A stretch of 64,000 nt of DNA from contig CALMJT010000041.1 in the NCBI GenBank assembly GCA_937864365.1, forward strand, positions 1 through 64,000, given 5' to 3'. Position 1 is the first letter of the stretch; each line of letters opens with the position of its first letter. The notes beneath the pieces are model-generated. The model searched no databases. It was given only the letters and a program-made list of their open reading frames with translations, and was not told the DNA's origin. The DNA comes from an uncultured Alteromonadales bacterium (GTDB lineage: Bacteria; Pseudomonadota; Gammaproteobacteria; Pseudomonadales; Cellvibrionaceae). The translations under genes were made by a program, and so were the position numbers. Shown in pieces: positions 49,763 through 58,304 of the stretch.

Positions 49763-50263
49763 ATGATCAGTTTTCGTCGATTTGCCTCAGACCCCACCGC
49801 ATTCACTCTTAAATCCTCTAAAAACTTAACAAAGTTTTGTGCAGCAGTATCGTTTGCGTTGTTTGCAACCAGCTCGGTTTACGCCGCCACCTTATACAAG
49901 TGGACTGACAAAGACGGAGTTACTCATTATGCCGAACACCCGCCAACGAATGTGACCAATGCGGAGAAAATACGCTCGAATGTCGCGCCCGGTAATAGCC
50001 CTGTGCAATATCAATCGCCCACCGCCCAAGCCGAAGCTAAGCGTCAACAGGCGGCTCAGGATGAGTCTTTAAGCCCAGAAGAACAGGCCGCTAAAAAGGC
50101 TCGCTGTGATATCGCGCGTAAAAATCTAGAGTCATTGAACACCTTTGTGCGTGTTCGAGAGAAAGATGAAAACGGGGAAATTCGCTTTTTAAGCGAAGAA
50201 GAAGTGAATGACCGCAAAGAGAAGTTTAAAAACGTACTCAATAAAGAGTGCGGCGGCGCTTAA
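49763..50263 (+). CDS. Exported DUF4124 domain protein
   Basis: A 166-residue protein of unknown role. An N-terminal signal (LTKFCAAVSFALFATSSVYA, cleavage near residue 41) precedes the DUF4124 hallmark ATLYKWTDKDGVTHYAEHPP. A charged, probably helical region follows (AQAEAKRQQAAQDESLSPEE, KKARCDIARKNLES), and the protein ends LNKECGGA. Two late cysteines (about residues 112 and 163) might pair. DUF4124 proteins are common periplasmic proteins in gammaproteobacteria. It is divergent from ilvI and convergent with clpB, with a shared terminator downstream. Confidence 0.85.
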   Translation: MISFRRFASDPTAFTLKSSKNLTKFCAAVSFALFATSSVYAATLYKWTDKDGVTHYAEHPPTNVTNAEKIRSNVAPGNSPVQYQSPTAQAEAKRQQAAQDESLSPEEQAAKKARCDIARKNLESLNTFVRVREKDENGEIRFLSEEEVNDRKEKFKNVLNKECGGA

Positions 50264-50304
50264 TTACATTCTTGGCAAAAAAAATAAAACTTGGTAAAAA
50301 AATA

Positions 50305-50330
50305 AAAAGCGCGGATCACCCCGCGCTTTT
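50305..50330. terminator. Bidirectional terminator between DUF4124 gene and clpB
   Basis: AAAAGCGCGG (50305-50314) pairs with CCGCGCTTTT (50321-50330) over a 6-nt loop, with A/T runs on both sides serving both convergent genes. Confidence 0.85.
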
Positions 50331-50360
50331 CAGGTTTGCGTCAAGCTAACTACAACCCTG

Positions 50361-52946
50361 TTACTCTCGGTCAAAAGAGAGCTTTTCGCCGTCTAAACCA
50401 ACCCGAATGGTATCGCCTGCATAAAATTTCCCAGCCAACACATGTTGAGCAAGTGGGTTTTCAAGCAACTGCTGAATAGCTCGTTTCAGCGGCCTTGCAC
50501 CATAAACCGGGTCAAAACCCGCGGCACAAAGCTTTTCCATCACAGGTTCGGCAATTTCGATGCCCAAATCTCGATCAGCCAAACGTTTGCGCAGTCTTTG
50601 CAATTGAATATCGGCAATACCGCGTATTTGATTCATCGATAACGGATCAAATACCACAACTTCATCAATACGGTTGATAAATTCTGGGCGGAAATGATTG
50701 CCTACTACCTCTAGCACCGCACTTTTGATCAACTCTGGGTCTGAAGTCGCTGTCGATCGAGACATCTCCTGAATAACATCAGAACCCAAGTTCGACGTCA
50801 TAATAACCACGGTGTTGCGGAAATCGACGGTGCGACCTTGGCCATCCGTTAAACGGCCATCTTCTAACACTTGCAACAAGATGTTGAACACATCGGGATG
50901 CGCCTTTTCGACTTCATCCAACAACAATACCGAGTAGGGTTTACGGCGCACGGCTTCGGTTAAGTAACCACCCTCCTCGTAACCTACGTAGCCAGGCGGC
51001 GCACCAATAAGTCGAGCCACGGAATGCTTCTCCATAAACTCAGACATATCAATGCGAACCATGGCGTCTTCGGTATCAAACAAGAACTCCGCTAACGCTT
51101 TACAAAGCTCGGTTTTACCAACACCGGTTGGCCCCAAAAACAAGAACGAACCGTTGGGTCGATTTGGATCAGCCAAGCCCGCTCGACTGCGACGCACCGC
51201 GTTCGACACAGCTTCAACCGCTTGTTGCTGACCAATCACACGATTGTGCAAACCGTCTTCCATGCGAAGTAGCTTTTCGCGCTCACCTTCCAGCATTTTC
51301 GCCACGGGAATGCCCGTCCATTTCGAAACTACTTCCGCGATTTCTTCATCGGTAACCTTATTGCGCAGCAACTTCATTTCTTGGGTTTCAACTTGCGAGG
51401 CCATTCCCAACTGTTTTTCCAGATCTGGAATGATGCCGTACTGCAATTCGGACATTCTGCCCAAATCACCGGCGCGGCGTGCTGCTTCTAAATCCAATCG
51501 CGCCTGCTCCAACGCGCTTTTTATTTCTTGAGAACCGTGTAACGCTGCCTTTTCAGCACGCCAAACTTCTTCTAGATCGGCGTATTCACGTTCTATATGG
51601 CTAATATCATCATCGATTTTGGCTAGGCGTTTTTTCGAAGCTTCGTCTTCGTCTTTCTTAACGGCTTCGCGCTCGATTTTTAACTGAATCAAACGTCGTT
51701 CTAGACGATCCATGGATTCAGGTTTAGAGTCGATTTCCATTCGGATTCGACTGGCGGCCTCGTCGATAAGATCGATGGCCTTATCGGGCAACTGGCGATC
51801 GGTAATGTAGCGTTGCGACAACTTAACCGCGGCGACAATTGCCGGGTCGGTGATATCAACACCGTGGTGCAACTCGTAGCGTTCTTTTAAACCCCGCAAG
51901 ATTGCAACCGTATCTTCTTCACTGGGTTCATCGACCAACACTTTTTGGAAGCGACGCTCCAGAGCGGCATCTTTTTCAATGTACTGGCGATATTCATCCA
52001 ATGTGGTCGCACCCACACAATGCAATTCACCGCGCGCCAACGCTGGCTTGAGCATGTTGCCAGCATCCATAGCGCCTTCGGCCTTACCCGCACCAACCAT
52101 GGTATGGATTTCATCGATGAACAAGATCACCCGGCCTTCTTGCTTGCCAAGTTCGTTTAAAACCGACTTCAAACGTTCTTCGAATTCACCGCGGAACTTG
52201 GCACCGGCAAGCAACGCCCCCAAATCCAATGAAAGCAATCGTTTGTTCTTAAGACCTTCGGGCACTTCACCGTTGATAATACGTTGCGCCAGACCTTCAA
52301 CAATGGCGGTTTTACCCACGCCGGGCTCACCAATTAGCACCGGATTATTTTTGGTACGACGCTGTAAAACCTGAATGGTACGGCGAATTTCATCGTCTCG
52401 TCCGATCACTGGATCAAGCTTGCCGGCCTCGGCGCGCGCGGTAAGATCAACCGTGAACTTTTCTAAAGACTGACGATTACCTTCTGCATCTGGATTATCC
52501 ACAGTTTCCCCTGCACGAACCTTGGTAATCGCGTCTTTCAAACGCTGTTGCTGACCAAAGTTTTTCAGCGCCTTGCCCAAACTACTGTTGGCGTCGTCCA
52601 GAGCTGCAATCAGCAGGGATTCACTAGAAATAAATTTGTCGCCCGCTTTTTGCGCTTGTTTATCAGCAAGATTAAATAAGCGCACCAACTCAGGCGACAT
52701 GTGAACATCACCGGTAGGATTTTGAATTCGAGCGAAGTTTTCGAGGTCTTTTAGTAACGCATTGCGCAAACCGGTTACATCAAAACCAGCCTGGGCAAGC
52801 AGTGGTCGAACCGAGCCACCTTGCTGGTCTAGCATGGCTAGCAAGGTGTGGGTGGGCTCAATTTGGTTGTGATCTCGACCGATCGCCAAAGATTGCGCAT
52901 CGGCAAGAGCTGTTTGTAATTGGTTCGTTAAACGATCGATTCTCAT
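50361..52946 (-). CDS. clpB: ATP-dependent disaggregase ClpB
   Basis: ClpB is a hexameric AAA+ chaperone that extracts proteins from aggregates together with DnaK. The 861-residue protein has the N-domain (about 1-145), first AAA+ module with Walker A GEPGVGKT, a coiled-coil middle domain of about residues 410-530 (the M-domain that separates ClpB from ClpA/ClpC), and the second module with GPTGVGKT. It also has [20 protein letters not shown] and the sensor region. Length is as in E. coli. It lies downstream of pgeF with a heat-shock type promoter in the gap. Confidence 0.98.
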   Translation of the reverse strand: MRIDRLTNQLQTALADAQSLAIGRDHNQIEPTHTLLAMLDQQGGSVRPLLAQAGFDVTGLRNALLKDLENFARIQNPTGDVHMSPELVRLFNLADKQAQKAGDKFISSESLLIAALDDANSSLGKALKNFGQQQRLKDAITKVRAGETVDNPDAEGNRQSLEKFTVDLTARAEAGKLDPVIGRDDEIRRTIQVLQRRTKNNPVLIGEPGVGKTAIVEGLAQRIINGEVPEGLKNKRLLSLDLGALLAGAKFRGEFEERLKSVLNELGKQEGRVILFIDEIHTMVGAGKAEGAMDAGNMLKPALARGELHCVGATTLDEYRQYIEKDAALERRFQKVLVDEPSEEDTVAILRGLKERYELHHGVDITDPAIVAAVKLSQRYITDRQLPDKAIDLIDEAASRIRMEIDSKPESMDRLERRLIQLKIEREAVKKDEDEASKKRLAKIDDDISHIEREYADLEEVWRAEKAALHGSQEIKSALEQARLDLEAARRAGDLGRMSELQYGIIPDLEKQLGMASQVETQEMKLLRNKVTDEEIAEVVSKWTGIPVAKMLEGEREKLLRMEDGLHNRVIGQQQAVEAVSNAVRRSRAGLADPNRPNGSFLFLGPTGVGKTELCKALAEFLFDTEDAMVRIDMSEFMEKHSVARLIGAPPGYVGYEEGGYLTEAVRRKPYSVLLLDEVEKAHPDVFNILLQVLEDGRLTDGQGRTVDFRNTVVIMTSNLGSDVIQEMSRSTATSDPELIKSAVLEVVGNHFRPEFINRIDEVVVFDPLSMNQIRGIADIQLQRLRKRLADRDLGIEIAEPVMEKLCAAGFDPVYGARPLKRAIQQLLENPLAQHVLAGKFYAGDTIRVGLDGEKLSFDRE

Positions 52947-53014
52947 AACATCCTCTAGCAGCCCGCTTAGGGCGAAATCTATAAATACAGCCGTTTAAGG
53001 CATCATTGATTCAC

Positions 53015-53044
53015 TAAATGGGAGTTCAGTGGAGAGAATACAAG
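53015..53044 (-). promoter_or_regulatory. Candidate sigma-32 (heat-shock) promoter for clpB
   Basis: On the minus strand CTTGTAT (complement of 53038-53044) is followed after 14 bp by TCCCATTTA (complement of 53015-53023). The sigma-32 consensus is CTTGAAA, 13-17 bp, CCCCATNT. It lies about 70 bp upstream of clpB, a known heat-shock gene in gammaproteobacteria. Confidence 0.65.
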
Positions 53045-53192
53045 TTTGGGAATGGATATTTATTTGATTTGTAGCAAAAAATATAGTAGGCGAAAAACCT
53101 TGAAAATCAATGCTGCGTCCCAAAACCCTCCGCTTAGGCGCGCCATCGCGTCTTTCAGCGAGTCGAATTAAAACGACGTGACGTAGCAAAGA

Positions 53193-54008
53193 CTAACTTA
53201 TTTTCCAAATTAGACTGGCAAATCGGCCACCTTGAGGATTCTGTCGATGGGAATACCAGCGATCGTCAGAGAAGGTACAATAATCTCCACCGTAGATCTG
53301 CTGAACGCCTAAAGCCGTCAATTGAGCTTTAGCGATCGCGTACAAATCGAGCTGAAATTTATTAGGCCTAAGATTCAAACTCGCCGTAAAACTACCCTCT
53401 AACGCATCGGCAAAGGAATTTTTGGTTTGTTCTGAACACGTTGATAAATATTGATGGCTAAATTGTTTGCCACGAGCCAACACCTGGTCAATCACTTCTC
53501 CGCCAACCTCGTAATGCAATTGACTGATACCTGGACCTAAATACGCAATTAAATCTTGGGCGGGTTGAACAAATGCATTAATGGCTCGACCGAGAATACC
53601 ATCGGCTAGGCCGCGCCAACCAGCATGAACTGCTGCCACTTGAGACCCATCGGAGCTTGCCAAGAGTATCGGTAAACAATCTGCGGTTAAAACCGCACAA
53701 GCCTTATTCAGCGCAGCTGTTATCGAGCCGTCGGCCTCGATTTGATCTGCTTGAAAATCAGAAACCGCATCGAGATCGACAACTCTTAAACCATGCACCT
53801 GTTTCAACCACATAGGTTTAGAACCTACCAAGTATTGCTCTAAAGCGAATCGATTAGCTGCGACGGCTTTTGGGTCATCCTCTACATGAACCGCTAGATT
53901 AAATGACTCACATCCGCCGACGCTAACACCGCCCGATCGAGCGGTGACCAAGGCTCGAACATTGCTCGGCCAAGGCACGGCAGGCTCATAAACAAACGAT
54001 GGTTTCAC
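53193..54008 (-). CDS. pgeF: Purine nucleoside phosphorylase-like / peptidoglycan editing factor (YfiH family)
   Basis: YfiH/PgeF proteins are copper/zinc laccase-domain enzymes, linked in different studies to purine nucleosides and to removal of mis-incorporated serine in peptidoglycan precursors. The 271-residue protein has LVTARSGGVSVGGCESFNLA, LKQVHG, TADCLPILLAS and AAVHAGWRGLADGI, with the His/Cys/His metal residues of the family. It starts at GTG 54008, overlapping the rluD stop by four bases, so it is coupled to rluD. The order rluD-pgeF-clpB is common in gammaproteobacteria. Confidence 0.93.
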   Translation of the reverse strand: MKPSFVYEPAVPWPSNVRALVTARSGGVSVGGCESFNLAVHVEDDPKAVAANRFALEQYLVGSKPMWLKQVHGLRVVDLDAVSDFQADQIEADGSITAALNKACAVLTADCLPILLASSDGSQVAAVHAGWRGLADGILGRAINAFVQPAQDLIAYLGPGISQLHYEVGGEVIDQVLARGKQFSHQYLSTCSEQTKNSFADALEGSFTASLNLRPNKFQLDLYAIAKAQLTALGVQQIYGGDYCTFSDDRWYSHRQNPQGGRFASLIWKIS

Positions 54009-54979
54009 AGGTCTTGATTATATTCTTTGGTGTGTTTACGCAGTGCCTGCAATAGCAAATCAAAATCTTCCGGCAATGGCGCCTGCCACTGCATATACTC
54101 TGCGGTATCTGGATGAATTAGGCCCAACTGCGCTGCGTGTAATGCTTGGCGAGGGAAACTTTTTAGAACTTCGATAAGCTCGTCGGTAGAGCCTTTAGGA
54201 ATTTTAAATCGACCCGCGTAGGTATGATCACCCACCAATGGATGACGAATATGCGCCATATGAACACGAATCTGATGGGTACGACCGGTTTCGAGCTTCA
54301 ATCGAAGATGCGTATGCCCCACAAAACGCTCCACCAATCGATAGTGAGTAATCGCTTCTTTACCATCACGAACAACTGCCATCATGGTTCTCTGTTTTGG
54401 ATGGCGACCAATTGGCTCATCAACACAACCACCACCTGTCATGGTGCCAATAGCAATGGCTTCATATTCACGACTGACAGATCGCTCCTGTAACTGTGCG
54501 ATTAGATCGTTATGTGCTGCCAGAGTTTTGGCGACAACCATCAAACCCGTGGTGTCTTTATCAAGACGATGAACAATTCCCGCTCGCGGTAGCAGCTCTA
54601 AGTTTTTATTATGATTCAAAAGCGCATTCAATAAAGTACCCTGGTGATTACCTGCAGCAGGATGAACCACAAGACCAGCGGGTTTATTAATCACCAGCAG
54701 GTGATCATCCTCATAAACAATATCCAGATCGATCTCTTCGGCCTGCCACTCGCCTTTAGGCTTGAGTTCGGTTTCGAGAGAAAGCAATTCACCGCCAAAC
54801 AGCTTGTCTTTGGCTTTTGCGGCTTTTTGATTGACTTGAAGCTCTCCAGACTTAATCCACTCTTGCAATTGCGAGCGTGAAAAGTCGGGAAACAGTTGTG
54901 CAGCCACCTGATCCAATCTGGAACCACGATGTTCGATTTGAGCAGTTGCCGCTTGAGAGATTTTTTCTGAGGACGTCAT
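54005..54979 (-). CDS. rluD: 23S rRNA pseudouridine synthase D
   Basis: RluD makes pseudouridines 1911, 1915 and 1917 in helix 69 of 23S rRNA. The 324-residue protein has an N-terminal S4 domain (RLDQVAAQLFPDFSRSQLQE, WIKSGELQVNQ) and the catalytic domain with LVINKPAGLVVHPAAGN, active-site IVHRLDKDTTGLMVVAKT and LKLETGRTHQIRVHMAHIRH. It overlaps pgeF by four bases. It is divergent from bamD, as in many gammaproteobacteria. Confidence 0.97.
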   Translation of the reverse strand: MTSSEKISQAATAQIEHRGSRLDQVAAQLFPDFSRSQLQEWIKSGELQVNQKAAKAKDKLFGGELLSLETELKPKGEWQAEEIDLDIVYEDDHLLVINKPAGLVVHPAAGNHQGTLLNALLNHNKNLELLPRAGIVHRLDKDTTGLMVVAKTLAAHNDLIAQLQERSVSREYEAIAIGTMTGGGCVDEPIGRHPKQRTMMAVVRDGKEAITHYRLVERFVGHTHLRLKLETGRTHQIRVHMAHIRHPLVGDHTYAGRFKIPKGSTDELIEVLKSFPRQALHAAQLGLIHPDTAEYMQWQAPLPEDFDLLLQALRKHTKEYNQDL

Positions 54980-55208
54980 GGGATTACAACAAAGTTAAAC
55001 GTGCCATAATAGCACTAAGTGATCTTTTTAACCCATGGCCTCTATTAGAAAGCATCGATTTGTGTCTAAGTCCAAGCGATGGGCTACAGAGCTTTTGCTC
55101 AGCTTTCCCTATGATATCACTGAATAGAAACATGACTCGATGAGTCTTACTAAAAACCAAATCTCTGCTTGGGTCTTATCAAGCACTGTGATTAAATATT
55201 GCTCTGTG

Positions 55209-55237
55209 TGAACTTGGTCAAGGTTGACATACTCAAA
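55209..55237 (+). promoter_or_regulatory. Candidate sigma-E promoter for bamD
   Basis: TGAACTT (55209-55215), a 17-bp spacer and TCAAA (55233-55237) fit the sigma-E pattern GGAACTT, 16-17 bp, TCAAA. Bam genes belong to the envelope-stress regulon in E. coli. The distance to the bamD start is about 110 bp. Confidence 0.5.
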
Positions 55238-55251
55238 GCATTTGATAAAAC
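55224..55251 (+). promoter_or_regulatory. Candidate sigma-70 promoter for bamD
   Basis: A perfect TTGACA (55224-55229), a 16-bp spacer and TAAAAC (55246-55251) overlap the sigma-E candidate. The -10 box is moderate. Confidence 0.5.
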
Positions 55252-55347
55252 AGCCCAATAGAGTTCGTGATTTGAATACCAATCACGCACCTCTGTATAA
55301 ATGCTTGTGGCTTAACACTTACTTTTTTGTTTTTGATGAAAGAATCT

Positions 55348-56340
55348 ATGCGTATTACTTCAATTGTTGTGGCTTTTTCCTTGTTACTTTTAAGCGGATG
55401 TTCGCTGTTTGGTTCAAAAGAAGATAAAACCGAAAAAATCGGCGAAAATACCACCGAAAAGCTGCTTTATGACGCAGCCCAACGATTTTTAAGATCAGGT
55501 CAATGGGACACGGCTATTCAAAACCTGCAACTGCTTGAAGAGAATTTTCCGTTTGGCAACTACGCAGAACAAGCTCAGCTTGAATTGATTTACGCCTATT
55601 ACAAGAGCTACGAAGTAGAAGCTTCAATTGCTGCTGCCGATCGATTCATTCGCCTGCACCCGCAACACCGACAAGTTGACTATGCCTACTACATGAAAGG
55701 TTTAGCGACCTTTACAGAAGGCAAGGGTTTGTTTGAGCGCTTTGTACCAACCGATCTAACTCGCCGTGATCCCGGCCCAGCTCGTGAATCTTTCGCGCAC
55801 TTTTCACAACTGTTGGCTAAATTCCCGAACAGTACCTACGCACCCGATGCCAAAAAGCGCATGATTTATTTGCGTAACCTTTTGGCGCGCTACGAAATTC
55901 ACGTTGCTAACTACTACTTCGAGCGTGGTGCTTACTTAGCCGCCGCAAACCGTGGCCGCTATGTGGTTGAAAACTTCCAAAAAACCCCAGCGGTACCTGA
56001 TGGCTTGGCGGTTATGGTTCAAGCCTATAAGTTTTTGGGTAAAGATGACTTGGCCGAGCAAAACCGCGAGGTTCTTGCACAAAACTATCCTGAGCATCCT
56101 GCTTTAAATAACGATGGCAGCTTCAAATACGCGGATTCAAGTGTTGATGATGATCGCTCTTGGTTGAGCACCTTAACATTAGGTCTGTTTGAAAAACCCG
56201 ATACACCAGCCTACGACTCACGTGAAATTTACAACTCCGTTTATCTGGATAAACCCCAACAGGTTGCCAAACAAGATAACAAGCAAGCCGAACAATCTCG
56301 CTCTTGGGCAAGTAAACTGAGCTTCGGGCTGTTTAACTAA
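55348..56340 (+). CDS. bamD: Outer membrane protein assembly lipoprotein BamD
   Basis: BamD is the essential TPR lipoprotein of the BAM complex that inserts beta-barrel proteins into the outer membrane. The protein has a lipoprotein signal ([18 protein letters not shown], lipobox LSGC). TPR repeats follow: [60 protein letters not shown] and [20 protein letters not shown]. It is about 330 residues, longer than the 245 of E. coli but like Pseudomonas relatives, with a C-terminal extension. Start choice between 55336 and 55348 is uncertain. 55348 gives a standard signal peptide. It is divergent from rluD. Confidence 0.94.
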   Translation: MRITSIVVAFSLLLLSGCSLFGSKEDKTEKIGENTTEKLLYDAAQRFLRSGQWDTAIQNLQLLEENFPFGNYAEQAQLELIYAYYKSYEVEASIAAADRFIRLHPQHRQVDYAYYMKGLATFTEGKGLFERFVPTDLTRRDPGPARESFAHFSQLLAKFPNSTYAPDAKKRMIYLRNLLARYEIHVANYYFERGAYLAAANRGRYVVENFQKTPAVPDGLAVMVQAYKFLGKDDLAEQNREVLAQNYPEHPALNNDGSFKYADSSVDDDRSWLSTLTLGLFEKPDTPAYDSREIYNSVYLDKPQQVAKQDNKQAEQSRSWASKLSFGLFN

Positions 56341-56360
56341 GGCTCAAAATCAACGTATAA

Positions 56361-56386
56361 AAAAAACCGGCTTTTGCCGGTTTTTT
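56361..56386. terminator. Bidirectional terminator between bamD and nadE
   Basis: AAAAAACCGGC (56361-56371) pairs with GCCGGTTTTTT (56376-56386) over a 4-nt loop, with A and T runs on either side. Confidence 0.9.
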
Positions 56387-56417
56387 TATGTGTAAGATTT
56401 ACAGCGCATACCTGCTC

Positions 56418-58058
56418 TTATTCACCAATTTTCCAACCGTTGGTAATTGGATAACGGCGATCGCGACCAAAGCCTCTTTGACTGATACGTGGCCCCACCG
56501 GTGCTTGACGTCGCTTGTACTCGTTGATGTCCACCAAGCGTAAAACTCTACGTACGGTGTCTCCGTCAAAACCCGCGGCAATGATAGTGTCCGAGCTTTC
56601 GTCCAGCTCTACGTAACGATACAAGATCTCATCCAACACCTCGTAGGGAGGAAGGCTGTCTTGGTCTTTTTGATCCGGTGCCAACTCCGCAGATGGTGGT
56701 CGCTCAATAACACTGACCGGAATAACCTCACTGATGGTATTACGGTATTTAGACAGCTCGAACACATCCACTTTAGGCACGTCTTTTAAGACATCAAAGC
56801 CGCCAGCCATATCGCCATAAAGAGTCGAATAACCTACAGCTACTTCACTTTTGTTACCGGTTGTAAGCACCAGATAGCGTTTCTTGTTGGAAATCGCCAT
56901 CAAAATCACACCGCGAATACGCGCTTGCAGGTTTTCTTCGGTCGTATCTCGCTCAGTACCGGCAAACTCTTCGGCAAGGCTTGCCATAAAGCTGTCAAAG
57001 GTCGCTTCAATACTGATCGATTGATAACGAACACCTAAACGCTGAGCTTCATCAGCGGCGTCATTTTTGGAAAGATCACTGGTGTATCGAAAAGGCATCA
57101 TCACCGCTTCGACACGATCTTTACCCAGTGCATCTACAGCAATTGCCAAGGTCAACGCCGAATCGATACCACCAGATAAACCAAGCACAATGCCTTTAAA
57201 ACCATTCTTATTAACATAGTCGCGCACACCCAAAACCAGAGCGTTGTATATGGACTCTAGCTCATGCGGTACCGGTGATGATTCAGCGGGCGATGCCAAC
57301 AGAGAGTCACCGCGTTGCAAACTCACGCAATACAAGCCTTCTTCAAAAAATGGTGCCTGATAAACCTTTGCACCCTTGGCATTGACCACCATGGAGCCGC
57401 CATCGAATACCAATTCGTCTTGAGCACCTACAAGATTGGTGTAGATCACCGGCATCGAACCTTCTAGAGCGCGCTGTTCAAGCAGGTTTTCTCGTTCGTT
57501 TGATTTTCCACGATGGAACGGTGACGCATTTAGGTTAAGCATAAACTCCGCCCCTGCGGCTTTCGCCTGAGCCATGGGTTCTGAAAACCAAATGTCTTCA
57601 CAAACGCTCAGCGCAAACTTAGCGCCAAAAAGCTCGAACACACAAACTTCGCTTCCGGCGCTAAAGTAACGCTTCTCGTCAAACACACGGTAATTGGGTA
57701 AACATTGCTTGCGATATTGCGCAATTAACTCACCGTTAAAGATTACCCCAGCCATGTTATACAGATGACCATCGATCAGCTGTGGATAACCCACCACCAA
57801 AGCAATATCACCTGGAGCTTCGTTCTTTAGCGTTTCTAGGGCCTTAGAAATACGAGTTTCTAGGCTCGGGCGCAACAACAAGTCTTCTGGCGGATAGCCG
57901 ATCAAAGACAGCTCCGGAAAGACAATAATATTGGCGTGGTGAAGATCGCGCGCACGTGTTACAGCGTTTAACGTCTTTTCGACATTTCCTGGAATATCAC
58001 CTACCAGAAAATTCACCTGCGCCATCACTAGATTAATCGCTGCTTTGTTTTCTATCAC
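56418..58058 (-). CDS. nadE: Glutamine-dependent NAD+ synthetase
   Basis: NadE amidates nicotinic acid adenine dinucleotide to NAD+, the last step of NAD synthesis. At 546 residues it is the two-domain form. The N-terminal nitrilase-type glutaminase has the Glu in FPELSLIGYPPEDLLLRP, the Lys in QYRKQCLPNYRVFDEKRYF and the Cys in LSVCEDIWFSEP. The C-terminal synthetase has the P-loop GLSGGIDSALTLAIAVDALG. The start is GTG at 58058 with GGTGG five bases upstream; starting at the ATG 58025 would lose a core beta strand. It lies between bamD and pilS, on the opposite strand from both. Confidence 0.95.
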   Translation of the reverse strand: MIENKAAINLVMAQVNFLVGDIPGNVEKTLNAVTRARDLHHANIIVFPELSLIGYPPEDLLLRPSLETRISKALETLKNEAPGDIALVVGYPQLIDGHLYNMAGVIFNGELIAQYRKQCLPNYRVFDEKRYFSAGSEVCVFELFGAKFALSVCEDIWFSEPMAQAKAAGAEFMLNLNASPFHRGKSNERENLLEQRALEGSMPVIYTNLVGAQDELVFDGGSMVVNAKGAKVYQAPFFEEGLYCVSLQRGDSLLASPAESSPVPHELESIYNALVLGVRDYVNKNGFKGIVLGLSGGIDSALTLAIAVDALGKDRVEAVMMPFRYTSDLSKNDAADEAQRLGVRYQSISIEATFDSFMASLAEEFAGTERDTTEENLQARIRGVILMAISNKKRYLVLTTGNKSEVAVGYSTLYGDMAGGFDVLKDVPKVDVFELSKYRNTISEVIPVSVIERPPSAELAPDQKDQDSLPPYEVLDEILYRYVELDESSDTIIAAGFDGDTVRRVLRLVDINEYKRRQAPVGPRISQRGFGRDRRYPITNGWKIGE

Positions 58059-58244
58059 TTAAACCACCATCACAACTAAATTACGACAAAACAGACCTAG
58101 TGAATTCAGAGCCCGCTTCGCTACGATCCATTCACACCCTCGAAAATAGCACTGGGGCGAACATTAAAACTGGAGTAATTGTAACACTTTGACGCTGGAA
58201 CTCATTCTGCCATTGCACACAAGAAAATTAGAAACGGAGGAAAA

Positions 58245-58289
58245 ATGTTTCAGATCTGGATCTACTGTTACAATCTGCGCCAACAGTAA
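58245..58289 (+). CDS. 14-codon small ORF with ideal ribosome binding site before pilS
   Basis: GGAGG at 58236-58240 lies exactly four bases before an ATG that opens MFQIWIYCYNLRQQ and a TAA stop. The ORF ends 15 bp before the pilS ATG, whose own ribosome binding site is weak (AAGG ten bases away). It may be a leader peptide that couples ribosomes to pilS, or a small hydrophobic protein. The peptide is rich in aromatic residues (Phe, Trp, two Tyr). An ACTGTT/AACAGT pairing lies inside it. No family is recognised. Expression is inferred from the ribosome binding site alone. Confidence 0.45.
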   Translation: MFQIWIYCYNLRQQ

Positions 58290-58304
58290 TAAGGCTCGCT
58301 AACT

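Larger units (their letters stand above)
54980..55347. other. Divergent intergenic region between rluD and bamD
   Basis: No gene is seen apart from the bamD start-codon alternatives. It contains overlapping candidate sigma-E and sigma-70 promoters for bamD at 55209-55251. I found no clear rluD promoter. Confidence 0.5.
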
